From assembly GCF_963576545.1 (NCBI RefSeq), contig NC_083648.1, forward strand, positions 27,595,873-27,659,872: a DNA stretch of 64,000 bases, given 5' to 3'. This stretch comes from Limanda limanda. Lineage: Eukaryota; Chordata; Actinopteri; Pleuronectiformes; Pleuronectidae. The notes beneath the pieces are model-generated. The model saw only the letters and a list, made by a program, of their open reading frames with translations, ran no database searches and was not told the origin of the DNA. Both the position numbers and the translations under genes were made by a program. This document shows, in pieces, positions 34,061 to 47,073 of the stretch. The stretch's first letter is position 1; every line of letters starts with the position of its first letter.

Positions 34061-35356
34061 GAAGGTCGGAGAGACTTGCAAGTAGGCTCTACCCCCACTA
34101 AATGGGGTAGCGCGCATCGATCAGTACCATCCTTGAGCTTCTCCGACTTTCGGAAGGGTTAGGGTTAGGGTTAGGGATGAAAGCACATAGGAGAAAGAGA
34201 TATTCTTGAATAACTTTTTTTGTGAAGGTCGGAGAGACTTGCAAGTAGGCTCTACCCCCACTAAATGGGGTAGCGCGCATCGATCGGTACCATCCTTGAG
34301 CTTCTCCGACTTTCGGAAGGGTTAGGGTTAGGGTTAGGGATGAAAGCACATAGGAGAAAGAGATATTCTTGAATAACTTTTTTTGTGAAGGTCGGAGAGA
34401 CTTGCAAGTAGGCTCTACCCCCACTAAATGGGGTAGCGCGCATCGATCGGTACCATCCTTGAGCTTCTCCGACTTTCGGAAGGGTTAGGGTTAGGGTTAG
34501 GGATGAAAGCACATAGGAGAAAGAGATATTCTTGAATAACTTTTTTTGTGAAGGTCGGAGAGACTTGCAAGTAGGCTCTACCCCCACTAAATGGGGTAGC
34601 GCGCATCGATCGGTACTATCCTTGAGCTTCTACGACTTTCGGAAGGGTTAGGGTTAGGGTTAGGGATGAAAGCACATAGGAGAAAGAGATATTCTTGAAT
34701 AACTTTTTTTGTGAAGGTCGGAGAGACTTGCAAGTAGGCTCTACCCCCACTAAATGGGGTAGCGCGCATCGATCGGTACTATCCTTGAGCTTCTACGACT
34801 TTCGGAAGGGTTAGGGTTAGGGTTAGGGATGAAAGCACATAGGAGAAAGAGATATTCTTGAATAACTTTTTTTGTGAAGGTCGGAGAGACTTGGAAAGTG
34901 GTTGCATCTGGACTAATTTGGGTCCTGCAGATCGATTGGTACCATCCCCGAGCTTGTACGACCTTCGGAAGAGGTCGACCGACGAAATTCCCCCAAATCT
35001 GAGGAGATATTCTTGAATAACTTTTTTTGTGAAGGTCGGAGAGACTTGCAAGTAGGCTCTACCCCCACTAAATGTGGTAGCGCGCATCGATCGGTACCAT
35101 CCTTGAGCTTCTACGACTTTCGGAAGGGTTAGGGTTAGGGTTAGGGATGAAAGCACATAGGAGAAAGAGATATTCTTGAATAACTTTTTTTGTGAAGGTC
35201 GGAGAGACTTGCAAGTAGGCTCTACCCCCACTAAATGGGGTAGCGCGCATCGATCGGTACCATCCTTGAGCTTCTCCGACTTTCGGAAGGGTTAGGGTTA
35301 GGGTTAGGGATGAAAGCACATAGGAGAAAGAGATATTCTTGAATAACTTTTTTTGT

Positions 35357-35992
35357 GAAGGTCGGAGAGACTTGGAAAGTGGTTGCATCTGGACTAATTT
35401 GGGTCCTGCAGATCGATTGGTACCATCCCCGAGCTTGTACGACCTTCGGAAGAGGTCGACCGACGAAATTCCCCCAAATCTGAGGAGATATTCTTGAATA
35501 ACTTTTTTTGTGAAGGTCGGAGAGACTTGCAAGTAGGCTCTACCCCCACTAAATGGGGTAGCGCACATCGATCGGTACCATCCTTGAGCTTCTCCGACTT
35601 TCGGAAGGGTTAGGGTTAGGGTTAGGGATGAAAGCACATAGGAGAAAGAGATATTCTTGAATAACTTTTTTTGTGAAGGTCGGAGAGACTTGGAAAGTGG
35701 TTGCATCTGGACTAATTTGGGTCCTGCGGATCGATTGGTACCATCCCCGAGCTTGTACGACCTTCGGAAGAGGTCGACCGACGAAATTCCCCCAAATCTG
35801 AGGAGATATTCTTGAATAACTTTTTTTGTGAAGGTCGGAGAGACTTGCAAGTAGGCTCTACCCCCACTAAATGGGGTAGCGCGCATCGATCGGTACCATC
35901 CTTGAGCTTCTCCGACTTTCGGAAGGGTTAGGGTTAGGGTTAGGAATGAAAGCACATAGGAGAAAGAGATATTCTTGAATAACTTTTTTTGT
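35357..35992 (+). repeat. Alternating B-A dimer, two 318-bp periods
   Basis: B 35357, A 35512, B 35675, A 35830. This is the tightest B spacing in the window and also occurs once at 37451-37768. The A at 35830 has AGGAATGAAAG, which breaks its last G run; the A at 35512 has GCGCACATC. The 318-bp period is divisible by three, so open reading frames persist through it. Confidence 0.9.
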
Positions 35993-36310
35993 GAAGGTCG
36001 GAGAGACTTGCAAGTAGGCTCTACCCCCACTAAATGGGGTAGCGCGCATCGATCGGTACCATCCTTGAGCTTCTCCGACTTTCGGAAGGGTTAGGGTTAG
36101 GGTTAGGGATGAAAGCACATAGGAGAAAGAGATATTCTTGAATAACTTTTTTTGTGAAGGTCGGAGAGACTTAGAAAGTGGTTGCATCTGGACTAATTTG
36201 GGTCCTGCGGATCGATTGGTACCATCCCCGAGCTTGTACGACCTTCGAAAGAGGTCGACCGACGAAATTCCCCCAAATCTGAGGAGATATTCTTGAATAA
36301 CTTTTTTTGT

Positions 36311-37125
36311 GAAGGTCGGAGAGACTTGCAAGTAGGCTCTACCCCCACTAAATGGGGTAGCGCGCATCGATCGGTACAATCCTTGAGCTTCTCCGACTTT
36401 CGGAAGGGTTAGGGTTAGGGTTAGGGATGAAAGCACATAGGAGAAAGAGATATTCTTGAATAACTTTTTTTGTGAAGGTCGGAGAGACTTGCAAGTAGGC
36501 TCTACCCCCACTAAATGGGGTAGCGCGCATCGATCGGTACTATCCTTGAGCTTCTCCGACTTTCGGAAGGGTTAGGGTTAGGGTTAGGGATGAAAGCACA
36601 TAGGAGAAAGAGATGTTCTTGAATAACTTTTTTTGTGAAGGTCGGAGAGACTTGCAAGTAGGCTCTACCCCCACTAAATGGGGTAGCGCGCATCGATCGG
36701 TACTATCCTTGAGCTTCTACGACTTTCGGAAGGGTTAGGGTTAGGGTTAGGGATGAAAGCACATAGGAGAAAGAGATATTCTTGAATAACTTTTTTTGTG
36801 AAGGTCGGAGAGACTTGCAAGTAGGCTCTACCCCCACTAAATGGGGTAGCGCGCATCGATCGGTACCATCCTTGAGCTTCTCCGACTTTCGGAAGGGTTA
36901 GGGTGAGGGTTAGGGATGAAAGCACATAGGAGAAAGAGATATTCTTGAATAACTTTTTTTGTGAAGGTCGGAGAGACTTGCAAGTAGGCTCTACCCCCAC
37001 TAAATGGGGTAGCGCGCATCGATCGGTACCATCCTTGAGCTTCTCCGACTTTCGGAAGGGTTAGGGTTAGGGTTAGGGATGAAAGCACATAGGAGAAAGA
37101 GATATTCTTGAATAACTTTTTTTGT
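36311..37125 (+). repeat. Copy of the start of block Y (31149-31963)
   Basis: Units TACAATCC, TACTATCC, TACTATCC with CTACGAC, TGAGGG, standard, at +5,162 from 31149. It carries a private AGATGTTCTTG change near 36614. This holds the last TACAATCC and TACTATCC units in the window, so it marks the right end of the left-domain repertoire. Confidence 0.85.
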
Positions 37126-37288
37126 GAAGGTCGGAGAGACTTGCAAGTAGGCTCTACCCCCACTAAATGGGCTAGCGCGCATCGATCGGTACCATCCTTG
37201 AGCTTCTCCGACTTTCGGAAGGGTTAGGGTTAGGGTTAGGGATGAAAGCACATAGGAGAAAGAGATATTCTTGAATAACTTTTTTTGT

Positions 37289-37450
37289 GAAGGTCGGAGA
37301 GACTTGCAAGTAGGCTCTACCCCACTAAATGGGCTAGCGCGCATCGATCGGTACCATCCTTGAGCTTCTCCGACTTTCGGAAGGGTTAGGGTTAGGGTTA
37401 GGGATGAAAGCACATAGGAGAAAGAGATATTCTTGAATAACTTTTTTTGT
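37289..37450 (+). repeat. 162-bp A unit with one-base deletion in the hairpin dyad
   Basis: The C5 run beside the hairpin dyad is reduced to C4 (CTCTACCCCACT), so the loop is shortened by one base, and GGGCTAG also breaks the stem. It is preceded by another GGGCTAG unit (37126) and followed by an AAATTTTACC B at 37451. Confidence 0.9.
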
Positions 37451-38249
37451 GAAGGTCGGAGAGACTTGGAAAGTGGTTGCATCTGGACTAATTTGGGTCC
37501 TGCGGATCGATTGGTACCATCCCCGAGCTTGTACGACCTTCGGAAGAGGTCGACCGACGAAATTTTACCAAATCTGAGGAGATATTCTTGAATAACTTTT
37601 TTTGTGAAGGTCGGAGAGACTTGCAAGTAGGCTCTACCCCCACTAAATGGGGTAGCGCGCATCGATCGGTACCATCATTGAGCTTCTCCGACTTTCGGAA
37701 GGGTTAGGGTTAGGGTTAGGGATGAAAGCACATAGGAGAAAGAGATATTCTTGAATAACTTTTTTTGTGAAGGTCGGAGAGACTTGGAAAGTGGTTGCAT
37801 CTGGACTAATTTGGGTCCTGCAGATCGATTGGTACCATCCCCGAGCTTGTACGACCTTCGGAAGAGGTCGACCGACGAAATTTTACCAAATCTGAGGAGA
37901 TATTCTTGAATAACTTTTTTTGTGAAGGTCGGAGAGACTTGCAAGTAGGCTCTACCCCCACTAAATGGGGTAGCGCGCATCAATCGGTACCATCCTTGAG
38001 CTTCTCCGACTTTCGGAAGGGTTAGGGTTAGGGTTAGGGATGAAAGCACATAGGAGAAAGAGATATTCTTGAATAACTTTTTTTGTGAAGGTCGGAGAGA
38101 CTTGCAAGTAGGCTCTACCCCCACTAAATGGGGTAGCGCGCATCGATCGGTACCATCCTTGAGCTTCTCCGACTTTCGGAAGGGTTAGGGTTAGGGTTAG
38201 GGATGAAAGCACATAGGAGAAAGAGATATTCTTGAATAACTTTTTTTGT

Positions 38250-39213
38250 GAAGGTCGGAGAGACTTGGAAAGTGGTTGCATCTGGACTAATTTGGGTCCT
38301 GCGGATCGATTGGTACCATCCCCGAGCTTGTACGACCTTCGGAAGAGGTCGACCGACGAAATTCCCCCAAATCTGAGGAGATATTCTTGAATAACTTTTT
38401 TTGTGAAGGTCGGAGAGACTTGCAAGTAGGCTCTACCCCCACTAAATGGGGTAGCGCGCATCGATCGGTACCATCCTTGAGCTTCTCCGACTTTCGGAAG
38501 GGTTAGGGTTAGGGTTAGGGATGAAAGCACATAGGAGAAAGAGATATTCTTGAATAACTTTTTTTGTGAAGGTCGGAGAGACTTGCAAGTAGGCTCTACC
38601 CCCACTAAATGGGGTAGCGCGCATCGATCGGTACCATCCTTGAGCTTCTCCGACTTTCGGAAGGGTTAGGGTGAGGGTTAGGGATGAAAGCACATAGGAG
38701 AAAGAGATATTCTTGAATAACTTTTTTTGTGAAGGTCGGAGAGACTTGCAAGTAGGCTCCACCCCCACTAAATGGGGTAGCGCGCATCGATCGGTACCAT
38801 CCTTGAGCTTCTCCGACTTTCGGAAGGGTTAGGGTTAGGGATGAAAGCACATAGGAGAAAGAGATATTCTTGAATAACTTTTTTTGTGAAGGTCGGAGAG
38901 ACTTGAAAGTAGGCTCTACCCCCACTAAATGGGGTAGCGCGCATCGATCGGTACCATCCTTGAGCTTCTCCGACTTTCGGAAGGGTTAGGGTGAGGGTTA
39001 GGGATGAAAGCACATAGGAGAAAGAGATATTCTTGAATAACTTTTTTTGTGAAGGTCGGAGAGACTTGCAAGTAGGCTCTACCCCCACTAAATGGGGTAG
39101 CGCGCATCGATCGGTACCATCCTTGAGCTTCTCCGACTTTCGGAAGGGTTAGGGTTAGGGTTAGGGATGAAAGCACATAGGAGAAAGAGATATTCTTGAA
39201 TAACTTTTTTTGT
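38250..39213 (+). repeat. Copy of the block also at 44822-45785 and 48350-49313
   Basis: B, A, A with TGAGGG, two-hexamer A, A with TGAGGG, A. The same six-unit order follows at +6,572 and +10,100. Private changes here are GGCTCCACC near 38757 and CTTGAAAGT near 38906. It is followed by a GGGCTAG unit (39214) like the copy at 49314, but unlike 45786. Confidence 0.85.
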
Positions 39214-39376
39214 GAAGGTCGGAGAGACTTGCAAGTAGGCTCTACCCCCACTAAATGGGCTAGCGCGCATCGATCGGTACCATCCTTGAGCTTCTCCGAC
39301 TTTCGGAAGGGTTAGGGTTAGGGTTAGGGATGAAAGCACATAGGAGAAAGAGATATTCTTGAATAACTTTTTTTGT

Positions 39377-39538
39377 GAAGGTCGGAGAGACTTGCAAGTA
39401 GGCTCTACCCCCACTAAATGGGGTAGCGCGCATCGATCGGTACCATCCTTGAGCTTCTTCGACTTTCGGAAGGGTTAGGGTTAGGGTTAGGGATGAAAGC
39501 ACATAGGAGAAAGAGATATTCTTGAATAACTTTTTTGT
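39377..39538 (+). repeat. 162-bp A unit with shortened T run
   Basis: The CTTCTTCGAC-type A before B 39539 ends with six T instead of seven, giving 162 bp. Equivalent units before the B at 41145, 49640 and 53647 keep seven. Confidence 0.88.
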
Positions 39539-40981
39539 GAAGGTCGGAGAGACTTGGAAAGTGGTTGCATCTGGACTAATTTGGGTCCTGCAGATCGATT
39601 GGTACCATCCCCGAGCTTGTACAACCTTCGGAAGAGGTCGACCGACGAAATTTTACCAAATCTGAGGAGATATTCTTGAATAACTTTTTTTGTGAAGGTC
39701 GGAGAGACTTGCAAGTAGGCTCTACCCCCACTAAATGGGGTAGCGCGCATCGATCGGTACCATCCTTGAGCTTCTCCGACTTTCGGAAGGGTTAGGATTA
39801 GGGTTAGGGATGAAAGCACATAGGAGAAAGAGATATTCTTGAATAACTTTTTTTGTGAAGGTCGGAGAGACTTAGAAAGTGGTTGCATCTGGACTAATTT
39901 GGGTCCTGCGGATCGATTGGTACCATCCCCGAGCTTGTACGACCTTCGGAAGAGGTCGACCGACGAAATTCCCCCAAATCTGAGGAGATATTCTTGAATA
40001 ACTTTTTTTGTGAAGGTCGGAGAGACTTGCAAGTAGGCTCTACCCCCACTAAATGGGGTAGCGCGCATCGATCGGTACCATCCTTGAGCTTCTCCGACTA
40101 TCGGAAGGGTTAGGGTTAGGGTTAGGGATGAAAGCACATAGGAGAAAGAGATATTCTTGAATAACTTTTTTTGTGAAGGTCGGAGAGACTTGCAAGTAGG
40201 CTCTACCCCCACTAAATGGGGTAGCGCGCATCGATCGGTACCATCCTTGAGCTTCTCCGACTTTCGGAAGGGTTAGGGTTAGGGTTAGGGATGAAAGCAC
40301 ATAGGAGAAAGAGATATTCTTGAATAACTTTTTTTGTGAAGGTCGGAGAGACTTGGAAAGTGGTTGCATCTGGACTAATTTGGGTCCTGCAGATCGATTG
40401 GTACCATCCCCGAGCTTGTACGACCTTCGGAAGAGGTCGACCGACGAAATTCCCCCAAATCTGAGGAGATATTCTTGAATAACTTTTTTTGTGAAGGTCG
40501 GAGAGACTTGCAAGTAGGCTCTACCCCCACTAAATGGGGTAGCGCGCATCGATCGGTACCATCCTTGAGCTTCTCCGACTTTCGGAAGGGTTAGGGTTAG
40601 GGTTAGGGATGAAAGCACATAGGAGAAAGAGATATTCTTGAATAACTTTTTTTGTGAAGGTCGGACAGACTTGCAAGAAGGCTCTACCCCCACTAAATGG
40701 GGTAGCGCGCATCGATCGGTACCATCCTTGAGCTTCTCCGACTTTCGGAAGGGTTAGGGTGAGGGTTAGGGATGAAAGCACATAGGAGAAAGAGATATTC
40801 TTGAATAACTTTTTTTGTGAAGGTCGGAGAGACTTGCAAGTAGGCTCTACCCCCACTAAATGGGGTAGCGCGCATCGATCAGTACCATCCTTGAGCTTCT
40901 CCGACTTTCGGAAGGGTTAGGGTTAGGGTTAGGGATGAAAGCACATAGGAGAAAGAGATATTCTTGAATAACTTTTTTTGT

Positions 40982-41780
40982 GAAGGTCGGAGAGACTTGC
41001 AAGTAGGCTCTACCCCCACTAAATGGGGTAGCGCGCATCGATCGGTACCATCCTTGAGCTTCTTCGACTTTCGGAAGGGTTAGGGTTAGGGTTAGGGATG
41101 AAAGCACATAGGAGAAAGAGATATTCTTGAATAACTTTTTTTGTGAAGGTCGGAGAGACTTGGAAAGTGGTTGCATCTGGACTAATTTGGGTCCTGCGGA
41201 TCGATTGGTACCATCCCCGAGCTTGTACAACCTTCGGAAGAGGTCGACCAACGAAATTTTACCAAATCTGAGGAGATATTCTTGAATAACTTTTTTTGTG
41301 AAGGTCGGAGAGACTTGCAAGTAGGCTCTACCCCCACTAAATGGGGTAGCGCGCATCGATCGGTACCATCCTTGAGCTTCTCCGACTTTCAGAAGGGTTA
41401 GGGTTAGGGTTAGGGATGAAAGCACATAGGAGAAAGAGATATTCTTGAATAACTTTTTTTGTGAAGGTCGGAGAGACTTGCAAGTAGGCTCTACCCCCAC
41501 TAAATGGGGTAGCGCGCATCGATCGGTACCATCCTTGAGCTTCTCCGACTTTCGGAAGGGTTAGGATTAGGGTTAGGGATGAAAGCACATAGGAGAAAGA
41601 GATATTCTTGAATAACTTTTTTTGTGAAGGTCGGAGAGACTTAGAAAGTGGTTGCATCTGGACTAATTTGGGTCCTGCGGATCGATTGGTACCATCCCCG
41701 AGCTTGTACGACCTTCGGAAGAGGTCGACCGACGAAATTCCCCCAAATCTGAGGAGATATTCTTGAATAACTTTTTTTGT
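40982..41780 (+). repeat. Right-domain five-unit cassette, copy 1
   Basis: A with CTTCTTCGAC, B with TGTACAACC and AAATTTTACC (41145), A with TTTCAGAAG, A with TTAGGA, B with CTTAGAAAG (41626). An earlier version at 39377-40011 lacks the TTTCAGAAG unit. The B at 41145 has a private CGACCAACG change. Confidence 0.88.
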
Positions 41781-42106
41781 GAAGGTCGGAGAGACTTGCA
41801 AGTAGGCTCTACCCCCACTAAATGGGGTAGCGCGCATCGATCAGTACCATCCTTGAGCTTCTCCGACTTTCGGAAGGGTTAGGGTTAGGGTTAGGGATGA
41901 AAGCACATAGGAGAAAGAGATATTCTTGAATAACTTTTTTTGTGAAGGTCGGAGAGACTTGCAAGTAGGCTCTACCCCCACTAAATGGGGTAGCGCGCAT
42001 CGATCGGTACCATCCTTGAGCTTCTCCGACTTTCGGAAGGGTTAGGGTTAGGGTTAGGGATGAAAGCACATAGGAGAAAGAGATATTCTTGAATAACTTT
42101 TTTTGT

Positions 42107-43219
42107 GAAGGTCGGAGAGACTTGGAAAGTGGTTGCATCTGGACTAATTTGGGTCCTGCAGATCGATTGGTACCATCCCCGAGCTTGTACGACCTTCGGA
42201 AGAGGTCGACCGACGAAATTCCCCCAAATCTGAGGAGATATTCTTGAATAACTTTTTTTGTGAAGGTCGGAGAGACTTGCAAGTAGGCTCTACCCCCACT
42301 AAATGGGGTAGCGCGCATCGATCGGTACCATCCTTGAGCTTCTCCGACTTTCGGAAGGGTTAGGGTTAGGGTTAGGGATGAAAGCACATAGGAGAAAGAG
42401 ATATTCTTGAATAACTTTTTTTGTGAAGGTCGGAGAGACTTGCAAGTAGGCTCTACCCCCACTAAATGGGGTAGCACGCATCGATCGGTACCATCCTTGA
42501 GCTTCTCCGACTTTCGGAAGGGTTAGGGTGAGGGTTAGGGATGAAAGCACATAGGAGAAAGAGATATTCTTGAATAACTTTTTTTGTGAAGGTCGGAGAG
42601 ACTTGCAAGTAGGCTCTACCCCCACTAAATGGGGTAGCGCGCATCGATCGGTACCATCCTTGAGCTTCTCCGACTTTCGGAAGGGTTAGGGTGAGGGTTA
42701 GGGATGAAAGCACATAGGAGAAAGAGATATTCTTGAATAACTTTTTTTGTGAAGGTCGGAGAGACTTGCAAGTAGGCTCTACCCCCACTAAATGGGGTAG
42801 CGCGCATCGATCGGTACCATCCTTGAGCTTCTCCGACTTTCGGAAGGGTTAGGGATGAAAGCACATAGGAGAAAGAGATATTCTTGAATAACTTTTTTTG
42901 TGAAGGTCGGAGAGACTTGGAAAGTGGTTGCATCTGGACTAATTTGGGTCCTGCAGATCGATTGGTACCATCCCCGAGCTTGTACGACCTTCGGAAGAGG
43001 TCGACCGACGAAATTCCCCCAAATCTGAGGAGATATTCTTGAATAACTTTTTTTGTGAAGGTCGGAGAGACTTGCAAGTAGGCTCTACCCCCACTAAATG
43101 GGGTAGCGCGCATCGATCGGTACCATCCTTGAGCTTCTCCGACTTTCGGAAGGGTTAGGGTTAGGGTTAGGGATGAAAGCACATAGGAGAAAGAGATATT
43201 CTTGAATAACTTTTTTTGT
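42107..43219 (+). repeat. Higher-order block repeated at +1,439 bp, copy 1
   Basis: B, A, A with TAGCACGC and TGAGGG, A with TGAGGG, one-hexamer A (42751, 151 bp), B, A. The same order follows at 43546. Between them, the TAGCACGC/TGAGGG unit recurs at 43220, so a shorter version of the block is interposed. Confidence 0.88.
42751..42901 (+). repeat. 151-bp A unit with a single TTAGGG hexamer
   Basis: One of three A units reduced to one hexamer; the others are 44190-44340 and 47718-47868. They occupy equivalent places in duplicated blocks, each directly before a B, so they trace to one contraction. With only two G runs these units cannot form an intramolecular quadruplex. Confidence 0.93.
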
Positions 43220-43545
43220 GAAGGTCGGAGAGACTTGCAAGTAGGCTCTACCCCCACTAAATGGGGTAGCACGCATCGATCGGTACCATCCTTGAGCTTC
43301 TCCGACTTTCGGAAGGGTTAGGGTGAGGGTTAGGGATGAAAGCACATAGGAGAAAGAGATATTCTTGAATAACTTTTTTTGTGAAGGTCGGAGAGACTTG
43401 CAAGTAGGCTCTACCCCCACTAAATGGGGTAGCGCGCATCGATCGGTACCATCCTTGAGCTTCTCCGACTTTCTGAAGGGTTAGGGTTAGGGTTAGGGAT
43501 GAAAGCACATAGGAGAAAGAGATATTCTTGAATAACTTTTTTTGT

Positions 43546-44658
43546 GAAGGTCGGAGAGACTTGGAAAGTGGTTGCATCTGGACTAATTTGGGTCCTGCAG
43601 ATCGATTGGTACCATCCCCGAGCTTGTACGACCTTCGGAAGAGGTCGACCGACGAAATTCCCCCAAATCTGAGGAGATATTCTTGAATAACTTTTTTTGT
43701 GAAGGTCGGAGAGACTTGCAAGTAGGCTCTACCCCCACTAAATGGGGTAGCGCGCATCGATCGGTACCATCCTTGAGCTTCTCCGACTTTCGGAAGGGTT
43801 AGGGTTAGGGTTAGGGATGAAAGCACATAGGAGAAAGAGATATTCTTGAATAACTTTTTTTGTGAAGGTCGGAGAGACTTGCAAGTAGGCTCTACCCCCA
43901 CTAAATGGGGTAGCACGCATCGATCGGTACCATCCTTGAGCTTCTCCGACTTTCGGAAGGGTTAGGGTGAGGGTTAGGGATGAAAGCACATAGGAGAAAG
44001 AGATATTCTTGAATAACTTTTTTTGTGAAGGTCGGAGAGACTTGCAAGTAGGCTCTACCCCCACTAAATGGGGTAGCGCGCATCGATCGGTACCATCCTT
44101 GAGCTTCTCCGACTTTCGGAAGGGTTAGGGTGAGGGTTAGGGATGAAAGCACATAGGAGAAAGAGATATTCTTGAATAACTTTTTTTGTGAAGGTCGGAG
44201 AGACTTGCAAGTAGGCTCTACCCCCACTAAATGGGGTAGCGCGCATCGATCGGTACCATCCTTGAGCTTCTCCGACTTTCGGAAGGGTTAGGGATGAAAG
44301 CACATAGGAGAAAGAGATATTCTTGAATAACTTTTTTTGTGAAGGTCGGAGAGACTTGGAAAGTGGTTGCATCTGGACTAATTTGGGTCCTGCAGATCGA
44401 TTGGTACCATCCCCGAGCTTGTACGACCTTCGGAAGAGGTCGACCGACGAAATTCCCCCAAATCTGAGGAGATATTCTTGAATAACTTTTTTTGTGAAGG
44501 TCGGAGAGACTTGCAAGTAGGCTCTACCCCCACTAAATGGGGTAGCGCGCATCGATCGGTACCATCCTTGAGCTTCTCCGACTTTCGGAAGGGTTAGGGT
44601 TAGGGTTAGGGATGAAAGCACATAGGAGAAAGAGATATTCTTGAATAACTTTTTTTGT
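43546..44658 (+). repeat. Higher-order block repeated at +1,439 bp, copy 2
   Basis: Same unit order as 42107-43219, including the 151-bp A at 44190 and the TAGCACGC unit at 43864. It also forms the start of the 3,528-bp offset pair with 47074. Confidence 0.88.
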
Positions 44659-45785
44659 GAAGGTCGGAGAGACTTGCAAGTAGGCTCTACCCCCACTAAA
44701 TGGGGTAGCGCGCATCGATCGGTACCATCCTTGAGCTTCTCCGACTTTCGGAAGGGTTAGGGTTAGGGTTAGGGATGAAAGCACATAGGAGAAAGAGATA
44801 TTCTTGAATAACTTTTTTTGTGAAGGTCGGAGAGACTTGGAAAGTGGTTGCATCTGGACTAATTTGGGTCCTGCAGATCGATTGGTACCATCCCCGAGCT
44901 TGTATGACCTTCGGAAGAGGTCGACCGACGAAATTCCCCCAAATCTGAGGAGATATTCTTGAATAACTTTTTTTGTGAAGGTCGGAGAGACTTGCAAGTA
45001 GGCTCTACCCCCACTAAATGGGGTAGCGCGCATCGATCGGTACCATCCTTGAGCTTCTCCGACTTTCGGAAGGGTTAGGGTTAGGGTTAGGGATGAAAGC
45101 ACATAGGAGAAAGAGATATTCTTGAATAACTTTTTTTGTGAAGGTCGGAGAGACTTGCAAGTAGGCTCTACCCCCACTAAATGGGGTAGCGCGCATCGAT
45201 CGGTACCATCCTTGAGCTTCTCCGACTTTCGGAAGGGTTAGGGTGAGGGTTAGGGATGAAAGCACATAGGAGAAAGAGATATTCTTGAATAACTTTTTTT
45301 GTGAAGGTCGGAGAGACTTGCAAGTAGGCTCTACCCCCACTAAATGGGGTAGCGCGCATCGATCGGTACCATCCTTGAGCTTCTCCGACTTTCGGAAGGG
45401 TTAGGGTTAGGGATGAAAGCACATAGGAGAAAGAGATATTCTTGAATAACTTTTTTTGTGAAGGTCGGAGAGACTTGCAAGTAGGCTCTACCCCCACTAA
45501 ATGGGGTAGCGCGCATCGATCGGTACCATCCTTGAGCTTCTCCGACTTTCGGAAGGGTTAGGGTGAGGGTTAGGGATGAAAGCACATAGGAGAAAGAGAT
45601 ATTCTTGAATAACTTTTTTTGTGAAGGTCGGAGAGACTTGCAAGTAGGCTCTACCCCCACTAAATGGGGTAGCGCGCATCGATCGGTACCATCCTTGAGC
45701 TTCTCCGACTTTCGGAAGGGTTAGGGTTAGGGTTAGGGATGAAAGCACATAGGAGAAAGAGATATTCTTGAATAACTTTTTTTGT
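43546..45785 (+). repeat. 2.24-kb block repeated at +3,528 bp, left copy
   Basis: Matches 47074-49313 unit by unit, including the 151-bp A, the TGTATGACC change in the B at 44822 (and 48350), the TGAGGG units and the two-hexamer A at 45303. One difference is unit 43864 (TAGCACGC) against 47392 (CTACCTCC, TAGCGCGC). After the block, copy 1 continues with a TTAGGA unit and copy 2 with a GGGCTAG unit. Confidence 0.88.
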
Positions 45786-47073
45786 GAAGGTCGGAGAGAC
45801 TTGCAAGTAGGCTCTACCCCCACTAAATGGGGTAGCGCGCATCGATCGGTACCATCCTTGAGCTTCTCCGACTTTCGGAAGGGTTAGGATTAGGGTTAGG
45901 GATGAAAGCACATAGGAGAAAGAGATATTCTTGAATAACTTTTTTTGTGAAGGTCGGAGAGACTTAGAAAGTGGTTGCATCTGGACTAATTTGGGTCCTG
46001 CGGATCGATTGGTACCATCCCCGAGCTTGTACGACCTTTGGAAGAGGTCGACCGACGAAATTCCCCCAAATCTGAGGAGATATTCTTGAATAACTTTTTT
46101 TGTGAAGGTCGGAGAGACTTGCAAGTAGGCTCTACCCCCACTAAATGGGGTAGCGCGCATCGATCGGTACCATCCTTGAGCTTCTCCGACTTTCGGAAGG
46201 GTTAGGGTTAGGGTTAGGGATGAAAGCACATAGGAGAAAGAGATATTCTTGAATAACTTTTTTTGTGAAGGTCGGAGAGACTTGCAAGTACGCTCTACCC
46301 CCACTAAATGGGGTAGCGCGCATCGATCGGTACCATCCTTGAGCTTCTCCGACTTTCGGAAGGGTTAGGGTTAGGGTTAGGGATGAAAGCACATAGGAGA
46401 AAGAGATATTCTTGAATAACTTTTTTTGTGAAGGTCGGAGAGACTTGGAAAGTGGTTGCATCTGGACTAATTTGGGTCCTGCAGATCGATTGGTACCATC
46501 CCCGAGCTTGTACGACCTTCGGAAGAGGTCGACCGACGAAATTCCCCCAAATCTGAGGAGATATTCTTGAATAACTTTTTTTGTGAAGGTCGGAGAGACT
46601 TGCAAGTAGGCTCTACCCCCACTAAATGGGGTAGCGCGCATCGATCGGTACCATCCTTGAGCTTCTCCGACTTTCGGAAGGGTTAGGGTTAGGGTTAGGG
46701 ATGAAAGCACATAGGAGAAAGAGATATTCTTGAATAACTTTTTTTGTGAAGGTCGGAGAGACTTGCAAGTAGGCTCTACCCCCACTAAATGGGGTAGCGC
46801 GCATCGATCGGTACCATCCTTGAGCTTCTCCGACTTTCGGAAGGGTTAGGGTGAGGGTTAGGGATGAAAGCACATAGGAGAAAGAGATATTCTTGAATAA
46901 CTTTTTTTGTGAAGGTCGGAGAGACTTGCAAGTAGGCTCTACCCCCACTAAATGGGGTAGCGCGCATCGATCGGTACCATCCTTGAGCTTCTCCGACTTT
47001 CGGAAGGGTTAGGGTTAGGGTTAGGGATGAAAGCACATAGGAGAAAGAGATATTCTTGAATAACTTTTTTTGT

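Noticed and set aside
35068..36030. Open reading frames on the minus strand, usually 105-215 codons, up to 320 codons here, with a repeating protein sequence
   Set aside because: They arise from the repeat: the same few frames recur once per unit, overlap each other in different frames because 163 is 1 modulo 3, and lengthen only where A-plus-B (318 bp, divisible by 3) restores frame. Hexamer changes of 6 bp keep the frame trivially. There is no codon bias, promoter or unique sequence, so I annotated no coding region.
36963..37662. Apparent fusion in a 220-codon minus-strand frame
   Set aside because: It is caused by the one-base deletion in the C run of unit 37289, which joins two repeat frames; it is not a gene fusion.
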